NCBI GenBank assembly: GCA_910586585.1
Contig: CAJUKA010000016.1
Span: 9,781 to 73,780 of the forward strand
From: an uncultured Lachnospiraceae bacterium
GTDB lineage: Bacteria > Bacillota > Clostridia > Lachnospirales > Lachnospiraceae
Length of the DNA stretch: 64,000 nucleotides
Direction: 5' to 3'
Shown: positions 45,203-53,839 of the stretch, piece by piece
How positions within the stretch are numbered: the stretch's first letter is position 1
Layout: each line of letters begins with the position of its first letter
Position numbers and translations under genes: made by a program
The notes under the pieces: model-generated
What the model was told of the DNA's origin: nothing
The model's database searches: none
Seen by the model: the letters and a program-made list of their open reading frames with translations, nothing else

Positions 45203-45775
45203 TCACTTTCTCACAATTTCGTACAAATCTTTTCCTGTTTTTCCTGAAAAATATTCTTTCAATTCTATATTCTTATCCCATTTTTCTTTTGGATACTTCC
45301 CATACCTGTTTTTTACGTCTGACATACGGTCCTCAATGTTCATCACACCTTCTGCACCTGCAATACTGTCACAAAGCTGAATTAACCGGTCATAATCATC
45401 ATATTCAACAGATGCCAATGCTTCTTTCAATTCTTCGATTTCATTGTCTTCAATGTCAAATCTACCAATGTAATCATGAATATTTTGAACACTAAAGGAA
45501 TGCGTCAGACATATCTTAGCCACTTCATCAAATCCAAGCTTCAGCATATATTGATATCCATCATAGACATGGCCTAAATGCTTTACTCCAAACTTTCTGC
45601 CAATATCATGTAACAATCCCAAAACATAAGCCTTTTGACTGTCCATCCCCTCACATTCCCGCGCAATCCGTTCTGCACATTGCGCAGTCACTCTACTGTG
45701 ATTCACCCAGGCTCCTGGGTTGCACTCCTCTGCATCCTTTAATAAAAACTCTGCCATCTCTTGAACTGGTAACAT
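45203..45775 (-). CDS. HD-domain phosphohydrolase-like protein
   Basis: 190 residues; ATG 45775 with AAGGAG upstream. HD-type metal residues are visible in WVNHSRVTAQCAERIA, GLLHDIGRKFG and LGHVYDGYQYM, with a later D in DDYDRLIQLCD. The family hydrolyses phosphate esters or nucleotides. The substrate is unknown and no partner gene is evident. Confidence 0.85.
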   Translation of the reverse strand: MLPVQEMAEFLLKDAEECNPGAWVNHSRVTAQCAERIARECEGMDSQKAYVLGLLHDIGRKFGVKHLGHVYDGYQYMLKLGFDEVAKICLTHSFSVQNIHDYIGRFDIEDNEIEELKEALASVEYDDYDRLIQLCDSIAGAEGVMNIEDRMSDVKNRYGKYPKEKWDKNIELKEYFSGKTGKDLYEIVRK

Positions 45776-45820
45776 AGATACTCCTTCCTAATTTCTTTTG
45801 TAGTAACATTTATAACTCCC

Positions 45821-45898
45821 TCAAAATTCTCTCTGATTAATATCCAGCTCATGCAGAATTCTCTGCAGCAGTTCTTTACAAAGCTCTGCATCCTGCAT
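45821..45898 (-). pseudogene. Small remnant resembling a PD-(D/E)XK Rpn-type nuclease N terminus
   Basis: 25 codons starting MQDAELCKELLQRILHELDI and then a stop. The DAELCKELL pattern recalls the start of Rpn/PD-(D/E)XK 'transposase' proteins common in Lachnospiraceae. Only this stub remains. The assignment is tentative. Confidence 0.3.
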
Positions 45899-45959
45899 GA
45901 CCTACTTTATTATACACAACCCTATCTTAAAATACAACCGCTATTTCTACTTGAGTTAC

Positions 45960-46280
45960 CGCAGCTTGTAACAGTGTTATAATTCACACTTACGCCAGAT
46001 TTCTCATATACTTACAACGATTTCGGTGTGAATTGCAACAATTGATGCACACAAAATGCTAAAAAGCACGCATTTTGGCGCTTGCTCCGACGCCATGCAG
46101 CAAGTGCATGGCGCAGGTGTGAAAAGTAACGTAACAGTTCAGTCTTCGACTTCCTGTTACAAGGCATCAAGCCATGCAAAAAAATCACTCCGTGGTGACT
46201 TGATGCTTCTCAACCACTATGTATTCTTACGGACTTTGCAGCATCGTGCAAAGTCCTAGGCTGAACCGTTACCGCAGCAT
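45960..46280. mobile_element. Stem-loop repeat family B, copy 1, carrying a nested family A insertion
   Basis: Ends GTAACAGTTCAG (45968) and CTGAACCGTTAC (to 46272) are inverted repeats. Near-perfect direct repeats CGCAGCTT / CGCAGCAT flank it. Without the nested MITE the element is 142 bp and made of three stem-loops: GTAACAG / CTGTTAC, GGCATCAAG / CTTGATGC and GGACTTTGCA / TGCAAAGTCC. Copy 2 is at 55738-55873. Confidence 0.8.
45968..46138. mobile_element. 155-bp MITE family A, copy 2, with 8-bp target duplication
   Basis: Element 45976-46130, in reverse orientation to 24559-24713 and of equal length. A perfect direct repeat GTAACAGT flanks it (45968-45975 and 46131-46138). That repeat is the first eight bases of family B, so this copy landed in the end of a pre-existing family B element. 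Confidence 0.9.
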
Positions 46281-46392
46281 ACCTTTCTCATGTCAAAGTA
46301 CAGATTATTGCATCCAGAAAAGATATTTACCTGGAATCTCATCAATACTGCTGCTATGTCACCTTCAAAGTTTATGGTGCGAAATTACAATT

Positions 46393-47979
46393 TCACACGA
46401 CTGCCTCCACAACTACTTTATTCCCAATCTGAATTTCCTTTACTCCCATTTCCTTATTCTTGTTAAAGTTAAAACTGAGCATATATCCCTTATTTTTGCG
46501 GTAGTAATCCAAATAATCTGTAAGCTGCTTTTCACCTCTTTCATTATACTCGCTGCCATGCCAAATTTTAAGTTCGACAATGAATTGTTCTCCAAGATAA
46601 TCCACTATGATGTCGGTGCGTCTTTCATCCCTTGTCTGTGCCTCAAGATAGTAATTCCCTGTGCCGTTTATAATAGGCTTTAAATAGATCAGAAAAATTT
46701 TTCTGCCCTGTTTTTCAATAAATTTCTGATCGCTTTGTCCATAAATCTCTGTAAAATACTCAACAAACTTTTTCAGGACAAGCGTCATATCCAACATATT
46801 ATCTTTGATAAAGCCAACCCTGTCGCTGCCTCCCTGCGCATAGATATCGCTCCCCGATTCTTCTGCCATAAACAAGTTTAGCAGACACATTTCAAACATC
46901 CTGTTTGCTATTGACACACGACTGTTTTCCTCCTTCAAAAAACCAAGCATTAGCCCAAGGCTAATCGACTTTTGTTCAGGACTAAATGTTACTTTCCTTC
47001 CGCGATATATAATGTCTTCTATCATGCCACGCAGGTCTTTATAAATATCAAGCTGCTTTGTCATGCTTTCAAACAGCGGCGAGCTTTTTCTCAATATATT
47101 GCTTACTGCCCTTTCAATTCCTTGCTTTGTCCATGTTTTCTGCATTGTTTCAAAGCCTACAGTTCCAAAAATCTTTTCGTCAAGCTGTTTGCATATTGAG
47201 GAAACAAGGACAGGATAACCTGATGTATATTGATATATTTCTTCCGCTACTCCTTTTATATTCATTCCCGTTTTATTTTCCTCTTCATATTCTTCCAACA
47301 TATTCTCGATCTGAGACACGGAAAAACTCATATCTATATCAAAATCAGCGGCAATGTTCCATGGACTGTTATACTGATGCTCCGAATCAGAACGCAACTT
47401 TAATTTGAGGTTTTTTATGTCATACACACCTGCCAGAATTACGGAATGAAAAATCGGCGTTTCATCACGATTTAAATAGTATTTTCTAAGAAGCGCCAAA
47501 AAATCAACAAACACCTGATTATTGCCCGCACTGTCAACCTCGTCAATCATCAACACAATCGGACGCGGACTTTTCTCACACATACCGCTTAACCGCACAA
47601 ACAAGTCTTTTAAACCAATATCATGTCTTTCACGAATCTCGTTCAGCGGCTCAAGCAATTCCCTCATTCCGCTTATTTCAGTCATCTTAAACGCCCTGGC
47701 AAAAACATCGGCAAATGCACGCGTAAAAGTCACAGTGTCTGCAAATTCTTCCGTTCCAAGTTCCTGAAAGTCCAATGATACAACAATATACTCTCCCTTT
47801 AAATATTGTTTTAAAGCTCTAAGCGTTGTCGTCTTTCCATATTGACGTCCCCTGTTAATGACAAAATAACTGCCATAATCTACAAAGTCCTCCTTAATCT
47901 TTTCCAGTCGATTGTCCAACTGGACCATATAATGTCTTTGCGGACTACATGAACCTGTTATGTTAAATCTGCGTCTCAT
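46393..47979 (-). CDS. AAA-like ATPase with C-terminal PD-(D/E)XK nuclease domain
   Basis: 528 residues from ATG 47979 (GGAGGTAGAG upstream). The N-terminal ATPase has Walker A NRGRQYGKTTTLRAL and Walker B RPIVLMIDEVDSAG. The C terminus has a nuclease-like core, RTDIIVDYLGEQFIVELKIW (D...ExK). The layout matches a family of 'AAA-like / PD-(D/E)XK' proteins found in many copies in gut Firmicutes and Bacteroidetes. The role is unknown; defence or mobile-element functions have been suggested for such architectures. Small mobile repeats lie directly downstream. Confidence 0.85.
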   Translation of the reverse strand: MRRRFNITGSCSPQRHYMVQLDNRLEKIKEDFVDYGSYFVINRGRQYGKTTTLRALKQYLKGEYIVVSLDFQELGTEEFADTVTFTRAFADVFARAFKMTEISGMRELLEPLNEIRERHDIGLKDLFVRLSGMCEKSPRPIVLMIDEVDSAGNNQVFVDFLALLRKYYLNRDETPIFHSVILAGVYDIKNLKLKLRSDSEHQYNSPWNIAADFDIDMSFSVSQIENMLEEYEEENKTGMNIKGVAEEIYQYTSGYPVLVSSICKQLDEKIFGTVGFETMQKTWTKQGIERAVSNILRKSSPLFESMTKQLDIYKDLRGMIEDIIYRGRKVTFSPEQKSISLGLMLGFLKEENSRVSIANRMFEMCLLNLFMAEESGSDIYAQGGSDRVGFIKDNMLDMTLVLKKFVEYFTEIYGQSDQKFIEKQGRKIFLIYLKPIINGTGNYYLEAQTRDERRTDIIVDYLGEQFIVELKIWHGSEYNERGEKQLTDYLDYYRKNKGYMLSFNFNKNKEMGVKEIQIGNKVVVEAVV

Positions 47980-48084
47980 ATCTCTACCTCCAGCACACAA
48001 AAAGTGTAACAGTTTCCTATTTAAAATTATTTTATCATTACAGCCAAAATATGTAAATCTATGAAAAACTTAACTACCTTCGAA

Positions 48085-48729
48085 TTAGCAATCCTGCTTT
48101 TCCAATCTTCCCTGATCCATTTCATACACTTCATCACACAAGATCTCAATGTCCTCTTTATTATGGCTTGCAAGTATTATTGTTTTTCCCAAATCCCGCA
48201 GTCCCATCAAAATCCCTCTGACCTCCTCCACACCCTGCTTATCCAGACTGTTCATTGGCTCGTCCAAAATCAGTATTTCAGGATTTTCCATGATAGCCTG
48301 CGCTATACCCAAACGCTGTTTCATTCCTAATGAATATTTCCCAACCTTTTTATGACTATCCGGGTCAAGCCCTGCTTTTTCCATACTCTCTCTGATTTCC
48401 TTTTTTCCGATCACATTGCGTATGCTTGCCAAATATGCAAGGTTTTTAAATCCTGTATACCCCTTTAAAAATCCAGGATTTTCTATAATAATCCCTATAT
48501 TATCCGCAAAATCCGTATCCTTTCCAATCTCTTTTCCACATACAATAACACGTCCTTTGGTAGGCTTTAAATAACCTGTTATCAGCTTAAACAGAACTGT
48601 CTTTCCAGAACCGTTTCTTCCCATAATTCCATAAATTTTTCCTCTTTCAATGTCCAGATTAACATTTTCAAGCACAGTAACATCACCAAATTTTTTCGAT
48701 AAATTCTCAATCCTGATAATCTCTGTCAT
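48085..48729 (-). CDS. ABC transporter ATP-binding protein
   Basis: 214 residues. Walker A GRNGSGKT, signature YSLGMKQRLGIAQ, Walker B PEILILDEPMNSLD and H-loop ILASHN are present. The short form with LGMKQR is typical of bacteriocin-immunity or ABC-2 exporters. It is the last gene after three membrane proteins and a lipoprotein in the same direction. It probably powers a transporter made with those permeases. Confidence 0.93.
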   Translation of the reverse strand: MTEIIRIENLSKKFGDVTVLENVNLDIERGKIYGIMGRNGSGKTVLFKLITGYLKPTKGRVIVCGKEIGKDTDFADNIGIIIENPGFLKGYTGFKNLAYLASIRNVIGKKEIRESMEKAGLDPDSHKKVGKYSLGMKQRLGIAQAIMENPEILILDEPMNSLDKQGVEEVRGILMGLRDLGKTIILASHNKEDIEILCDEVYEMDQGRLEKQDC

Positions 48730-48805
48730 ACAAAAGCTCCCTTTCTCTCCTGACTAAAATTTCCAGTATCAACGATTCCTCATGTTTTTCTGTTTTCTAT
48801 CTGTC

Positions 48806-49435
48806 CTAGATTTTCCTTTCCAGAAAAATTCTTCCAGCCAGATAAACAAGCGCAATCAGCGCCATCTCGGTTAACAGGGAAAGCAGAACAGAAACTCCCG
48901 TCTCCCCAAAATACCATTTGCTTTGAAAATACATCCCCCACATTCCATACATAAACTGGGCTATTCTCATATTTGAAAAGCCCGCGAGAAAAGTAATTCC
49001 TTCCAACAGTAACAGAACGGCAGGCGCAAGTTTCCTAAACCTTGTCAAATCCAGTACAAGAAAAAAAATCATTGTCATAATAAGATGTATAGACCATAAT
49101 AAAAACATTTTCCATTTTTCTTCTGAAAGTTCCCCAAGGTTCACAACATCAGCCGCTATTGCTGTGATAAACAAAATTACCACCGCCAATACACTGTTTC
49201 GTAGAACTCTGAGAAATTTCCATCGCCACCATTTTTTGACTGTCACATAACGGTAACATGCAAGAGGTTCTATTTTCCTCCACTTTTCAAGCCAGAAACC
49301 TTCCGCCAGCAGGCAGATGCCAATGGGCAAAAGCCAACTTGCCAGTTCTTGTAATACCTTTTCAAAATCTACCGCCCAGCTTGAACCGTCCTGTGAAACT
49401 CCTCCAAAAAAGTTTAAAATCATACTCTGATTCAT
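48806..49435 (-). CDS. Membrane protein, ABC-2-like permease
   Basis: 209 residues from ATG 49435 (GAGG upstream). About six membrane helices are seen (LLPIGICLLAEGFWLEKW, VLAVVILFITAIAADVVNL, VLLSLLTEMALIALVYLAGR). No sequence motif was recognised. Its place between permeases and ATPase suggests it belongs to the same exporter. Confidence 0.7.
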   Translation of the reverse strand: MNQSMILNFFGGVSQDGSSWAVDFEKVLQELASWLLPIGICLLAEGFWLEKWRKIEPLACYRYVTVKKWWRWKFLRVLRNSVLAVVILFITAIAADVVNLGELSEEKWKMFLLWSIHLIMTMIFFLVLDLTRFRKLAPAVLLLLEGITFLAGFSNMRIAQFMYGMWGMYFQSKWYFGETGVSVLLSLLTEMALIALVYLAGRIFLERKI

Positions 49436-49501
49436 AATATACCTCACTGTTTTGCTATTTGCCTATCAAAAAATGATACTCAGCATAAACAAAATTAACA
49501 T

Positions 49502-50326
49502 CTATCTTGCGTGAAGGTCCACTTTCTTTATGGCAAATACTGACGCTGCAGCCATAACAAGAATGAAAACCAGCATCATACAAGGATATTTCCAGATTCC
49601 GCCTATGTCGTCCACATAATACACCGGACTCTGACGCAGACTGCCCACGGAGGATAAGATAACGCCTCCCAAATGCACCACTGCCACCGCCGCCAATCCC
49701 CAAAAACCGCCAAATGCAAGGTTACACAGATACAAAAGGACTCCCAGAAAAACGAAATAACAAAGCATATACAAAAAGGTAATACCAAACGCCTGAGGAA
49801 CTGTCATAAATTTCATCATTGCTGCGCCATCAAAGAAAATATGATATTTTTCTGCAATCGCATTTGAGGAAACAGTTGACAGAATATAGACGGGACTGCT
49901 CCAAAACTCTCCTGAAAATCCAAAAGGAACACTGACAACAACTGAAATGGCAGCAAGACACGTGATATACAGAAGTGCCTGCATGAAAACATAAAACAAC
50001 ATGCCCATGTTCCAGCTTTGTCTGCCGCTGCGATACAGTATCATATAGGTATTTCCTTTGACAAAAGGCGCATCCCCTATGACCAGCAGATATCCCAGAA
50101 TCCAGAACCTGCACGCCATCCCCTGATTTGCGGTGACAATAAAGTTCTCACAAATATTAACAGATTCCCTAATCCCCATTGCATATCGCAGGAAATCATT
50201 TGTTCCCATAGCCAGAAATGTCATTCCCAACAGATATCCTAGCATTACCCTGACACTGCCCATTTCCTGTTTCAACATCCCAAAGGCAATAAGAATTGCC
50301 CTGGTACTCCCTATCGTCTTACTCAT
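49502..50326 (-). CDS. Membrane protein, ABC-2-like permease
   Basis: 274 residues from ATG 50326 (GGAGGAG upstream), overlapping the end of the previous gene by eight bases. About six to seven membrane helices are seen, with a large outer loop near residues 150-180. The family was not recognised beyond the ABC-2 layout. Probable transporter component. Confidence 0.7.
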   Translation of the reverse strand: MSKTIGSTRAILIAFGMLKQEMGSVRVMLGYLLGMTFLAMGTNDFLRYAMGIRESVNICENFIVTANQGMACRFWILGYLLVIGDAPFVKGNTYMILYRSGRQSWNMGMLFYVFMQALLYITCLAAISVVVSVPFGFSGEFWSSPVYILSTVSSNAIAEKYHIFFDGAAMMKFMTVPQAFGITFLYMLCYFVFLGVLLYLCNLAFGGFWGLAAVAVVHLGGVILSSVGSLRQSPVYYVDDIGGIWKYPCMMLVFILVMAAASVFAIKKVDLHAR

Positions 50327-51089
50327 CCCTGCATCTCCTCCTGAATCCTGCCATAACCGCCACAGCAGCGGCAAAAAGCCAGATACACTCTGCCGCAACC
50401 GACAGCAAATGCCCTATATCGTCTCCACGCACCAGCAGGGCGGGATTTAAACAGTTGGGCATCAATATATAAAGAGCTTGGTATAAGACAAAGGGTGCAA
50501 TCAGTGACACATACTTATTTGGCATCCACACCGCAAACGCCAATCCCACCAAAGCCCATGTAGCTCCGAACAGAAACCCCAGCAACACTTTGACTGCCAC
50601 CATCATGCCAAGTCCATAGTTCTGACCTATCGCCACCATTTCGATATTTGTCTCCACCCTCAAAACATTCACTCCCGAAGCGTCCAATCCCAGGAAATTG
50701 GCATCAGCCACACCCGGCGACTCCAGATACACAGCCACAAGACATACGAAAAGATAAGGAAGCGCAACGATGACTCCTCCCGAAAGCGCAACACTGATAA
50801 TTCGAATTTGGGCAAATTTCTGCGGTTTCATACGGGCAAGAACCAGCCTGTAATACCCGCTCTCATACTCCCCGCAAAAGCAAGCCGCATACCCCAACAC
50901 TGGAAACACAGGCAGAAACACGGTAAAACCCGATGTGGCCAGTATATTCACGATAGCATAATAGGGACTACCCGAATGAAACGATTCTGTGATAAAATTA
51001 TACATAAGCAATGCTCCAAGGCCAAAAATACCCGCAAAAAATCCCGAAGTCGCAAAGCTTCTTTTGATATCCATCCATAGAAATTTCAT
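50319..51089 (-). CDS. Membrane protein, ABC-2-like permease
   Basis: 256 residues from ATG 51089 (AAGG upstream); a TTG at 51113 would add eight residues. An N-terminal cytoplasmic part (MKFLWMDIKRSFATSGFFAG) and the inner EYESGYYRLVLARMKPQKFA stretch match the usual start of ABC-2 permeases. About six helices follow. Probable transporter component. Confidence 0.75.
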   Translation of the reverse strand: MKFLWMDIKRSFATSGFFAGIFGLGALLMYNFITESFHSGSPYYAIVNILATSGFTVFLPVFPVLGYAACFCGEYESGYYRLVLARMKPQKFAQIRIISVALSGGVIVALPYLFVCLVAVYLESPGVADANFLGLDASGVNVLRVETNIEMVAIGQNYGLGMMVAVKVLLGFLFGATWALVGLAFAVWMPNKYVSLIAPFVLYQALYILMPNCLNPALLVRGDDIGHLLSVAAECIWLFAAAVAVMAGFRRRCRDE

Positions 51090-51135
51090 ATACCTTCTCA
51101 CACTCTCTATCAATTTCCTTCTTTTATCAATGTTC

Positions 51136-52359
51136 CTAGTCAGCCTCTTCCAGTTCCCCTGTGACTGCGTTCACACATATGTGGACTGGCCCCACGGCAT
51201 CGCCATAGTCTCCCTCCACATATTCGTCAAGGGGCATATAGATATGCCATATGGGCATAAGCACCAATTCGGGTTTATACTCTATCTCATCCAAAGCAGG
51301 CGCGGAATTGGGCACTGGATAATAATTTAATTCCACTCTATCGTATATGATCGTACCATCCGATTCTAGTATACCGCTATCCAGATACTGTTCCAATATT
51401 TCCAGAACCTGCTCAAAAGAAATCACCGTGACAGGCTCTTTATTCGTCACCCTTCCACAGAAATTGGTAAGGGTGACCTCCGCCACGCCCTCCCCGGAAA
51501 CAATTGCATACCCATTTGGCGATACCTGTCCCAGCGCATAGCTGTCGGCTCCGATGTCCACCGCGATTCCATCATAAGCGGGCACAAACTCCATCTGGTA
51601 AAAGCTGGAATCATCACCCTCAATATAATATATTTTCTGAAAAGCAAGCTCACTTACTCCCACGGCTTTCAGCTTGTCCAGAAGTATTTCCCTGGCCCTG
51701 CCTGCCGAAAAGCTGCCTTCATCCATCCCCTCCTGGGAAACGAGCGTTTCTTTGTCATCCTTACTGTATCCCTCATCCTTACTGTACACCTCGAAATATT
51801 TTTCCCTTAACCCATAATTCAAATAATACGCTGATGTATGATGCGAAAACGATGCCTCCTTTTTCCTGTCGCCAAGCCGGTTCGCGCTATGGTCACCGAA
51901 TTTGGAGTATAAAAATCTTTCGCCGTTTTCATCAGGGGTACTGTTATATCTGTCGCTCTCCTCTATCTCCTGTAAAAGTTCCTGAGAAGTGTCCTCTACG
52001 CTGCCGCTTTCGCTGTCAAGAAAGGCGAGCAGAATATCCTTGTCAAGCCCCTCGTCCGGCTTCATCGTAATGATGTACAGTTGATCAGGCAGCGCGGGAA
52101 TTTCGGCGTTTATGTTTATAATATTATTGTCTGTGCCTACCGTGCCCTGATATTGGCCTGCCTCCTTATCAAGCCCGTCTCCCGCTTGCATCTGCTCCTG
52201 TGAGCATTCTGCAGCAATGCCCTGCACCTGCTTTTCCATATCGCCTTGCGCGTGCATAATGCCATTTTTCTCCACCACATCTGGTGCTTTCTGACAGCCG
52301 GTAAGACCAAACATACAAAGCACTGCCGCTATCGTGAAACATAAACTCTTCCTTCTCAT
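51136..52359 (-). CDS. Lipoprotein, possibly DUF6034 family
   Basis: 407 residues from ATG 52359 (GGGAGGTATC upstream). The lipobox is GLTGCQKAP. The mature part is large, acidic and soluble, with no catalytic motif recognised. The order lipoprotein, permeases, ATPase under a LytTR system recalls clusters with DUF6034 proteins in gut clostridia; the family name is from memory. It is the first gene of the operon and has a LytTR-type site upstream. Confidence 0.7.
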   Translation of the reverse strand: MRRKSLCFTIAAVLCMFGLTGCQKAPDVVEKNGIMHAQGDMEKQVQGIAAECSQEQMQAGDGLDKEAGQYQGTVGTDNNIININAEIPALPDQLYIITMKPDEGLDKDILLAFLDSESGSVEDTSQELLQEIEESDRYNSTPDENGERFLYSKFGDHSANRLGDRKKEASFSHHTSAYYLNYGLREKYFEVYSKDEGYSKDDKETLVSQEGMDEGSFSAGRAREILLDKLKAVGVSELAFQKIYYIEGDDSSFYQMEFVPAYDGIAVDIGADSYALGQVSPNGYAIVSGEGVAEVTLTNFCGRVTNKEPVTVISFEQVLEILEQYLDSGILESDGTIIYDRVELNYYPVPNSAPALDEIEYKPELVLMPIWHIYMPLDEYVEGDYGDAVGPVHICVNAVTGELEEAD

Positions 52360-52479
52360 ACTGATACCTCCCTGTAAGATTCGTTTGTGTTCTGCCATGC
52401 CTGCTTTTGACCGACCTTTGAAATTGTAAAAAGACTTTCTTATTTATGGTCAGACAATTCCTTTTCGCATGTCTTTCAA

Positions 52480-52544
52480 AGCATACCACATAAATAGGAG
52501 GTTTTTTGAATTTTGCCGAAATTCTACCATATTTTTGCCGAAAT
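52480..52544 (-). promoter_or_regulatory. LytTR-type direct repeats upstream of the lipoprotein-ABC operon
   Basis: The 12-base sequence ATTTCGGCAAAA (minus strand) occurs twice, at 52533-52544 and 52511-52522, a 22-base period. A TATGCT -10 box lies at 52480-52485 with a weak -35 directly after the proximal repeat. Two 9-10-base direct repeats with a 12-13 base spacer just upstream of -35 are the known layout of LytTR binding sites (AgrA, PlnC). Confidence 0.65.
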
Positions 52545-52548
52545 CAGA

Positions 52549-52585
52549 TTTGGGGAAGCGTTGGTCAGACCTACGTTTCCCCAAA
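52549..52585 (-). terminator. Hairpin after the histidine kinase gene
   Basis: Arms TTTGGGGAA / TTCCCCAAA around a loop of about 18 bases. It lies directly after the kinase stop, with no clear T run. Confidence 0.55.
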
Positions 52586-53839
52586 TTACAATTCATTTAT
52601 ATACATTATGATATCGGTTTCCAGATATCCGTTTTCACATATCAGATCCATATCTCCATGATATTTTTCAATAATTCTCTGCACATTGCCCAAGCCGATT
52701 CCATGGTTTAGCGCATCCTCCTTTGTGGTTTCCAGACGCTTTAACCTTCCATTCTTAATTCCTAGGCAGCTATTGTGGATATGAATAAACAAAATTCCCT
52801 TCTCAAGTTTGATTGTCATTTTCAGCTCTTTTTCTTCTGTCTGAACTGCTGCCTCTATTGCGTTATCAAGCAGATTCCCCAATACCACATTCAAGTCAAA
52901 AGAATGCAGCATCAGTTTTTCTGGTATATTTACCCTTGCCTCCACCACGTTTAGAATCTCATTTGCCCTCTGCAGCTTATAGTTCAGCAAGCCATCAACA
53001 GATTCGTTTCCCGTGGCAATATACTCTGACGGATTCGCCATAAAATCCTGCATGAAATCAAGATATTTACAGGCTTTTTCAAAATCCTTTTTCTGCAAAA
53101 GCAGTTGAAGCGCTATGATGTGGTTTTTCATATCATGCTTTAATGCCCGGATACGCCCCTGAGATTCCATGATGACATCCAACTGATTTTGGTATATGAA
53201 CGTCTGTTGCCGATATATATCATTTTCCCTTAACTTCCTATAGTTTTCCGCCATCATATGATAAAGATAAAATATGCCCAAGTTAATAATAAGTATGGAT
53301 ATACATATCAGCATAGGCGCAACACCCTCATATCTTCCATACAGCAAAACACATAAAATAAATGTACTTGCTGCGGGAACCATAATCAGAATGCAGGTCT
53401 GCTTTTTATCAAACACGATTTCCCCGCTGTCCGCCGGATAAGTTATATGGTCGATTAATGTGACACAGATCAGGAGCAAAAGTGTCCGGACTGCCTGTTG
53501 ATGCTCGATAAGCTTCTGAGCAAAAGCAAAATACACCACAAGGGCACATGCCAGATCAGTAGCAAATATCGCAAGCGACACCCAGAACCGTTTTTTCCAT
53601 GACCCCTGATAAAAAAGGGTTAGTCCTATAATACTCAGATAATTACAGATACCATATACCGCTGCTCGATGGAAAATACTAATTAGTACAATCGTCAGCA
53701 AATAATAGCACACAAAAACAGTTCCCATCTTTTTTTTGTTTTCATCAGCTGCAGGCAGAAACAGTTCCATCATTTTCCTAATCAGCAGAACCTGCAGGAT
53801 ATTGATAATCAGCTCAGATATGATGCTATAACTCACCAT
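52586..53839 (-). CDS. GHKL-domain sensor histidine kinase (AgrC-like)
   Basis: 417 residues. Five to six membrane helices (about 1-195) form the sensor. The H box RALKHDMKNHIIALQ, N box LLDNAIEAA and G box GIGLGNVQRIIEKY are of the HPK10/AgrC type. The start overlaps the response regulator stop. No AgrB or pheromone precursor gene is nearby, so the signal may come from elsewhere. Confidence 0.92.
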   Translation of the reverse strand: MVSYSIISELIINILQVLLIRKMMELFLPAADENKKKMGTVFVCYYLLTIVLISIFHRAAVYGICNYLSIIGLTLFYQGSWKKRFWVSLAIFATDLACALVVYFAFAQKLIEHQQAVRTLLLLICVTLIDHITYPADSGEIVFDKKQTCILIMVPAASTFILCVLLYGRYEGVAPMLICISILIINLGIFYLYHMMAENYRKLRENDIYRQQTFIYQNQLDVIMESQGRIRALKHDMKNHIIALQLLLQKKDFEKACKYLDFMQDFMANPSEYIATGNESVDGLLNYKLQRANEILNVVEARVNIPEKLMLHSFDLNVVLGNLLDNAIEAAVQTEEKELKMTIKLEKGILFIHIHNSCLGIKNGRLKRLETTKEDALNHGIGLGNVQRIIEKYHGDMDLICENGYLETDIIMYINEL

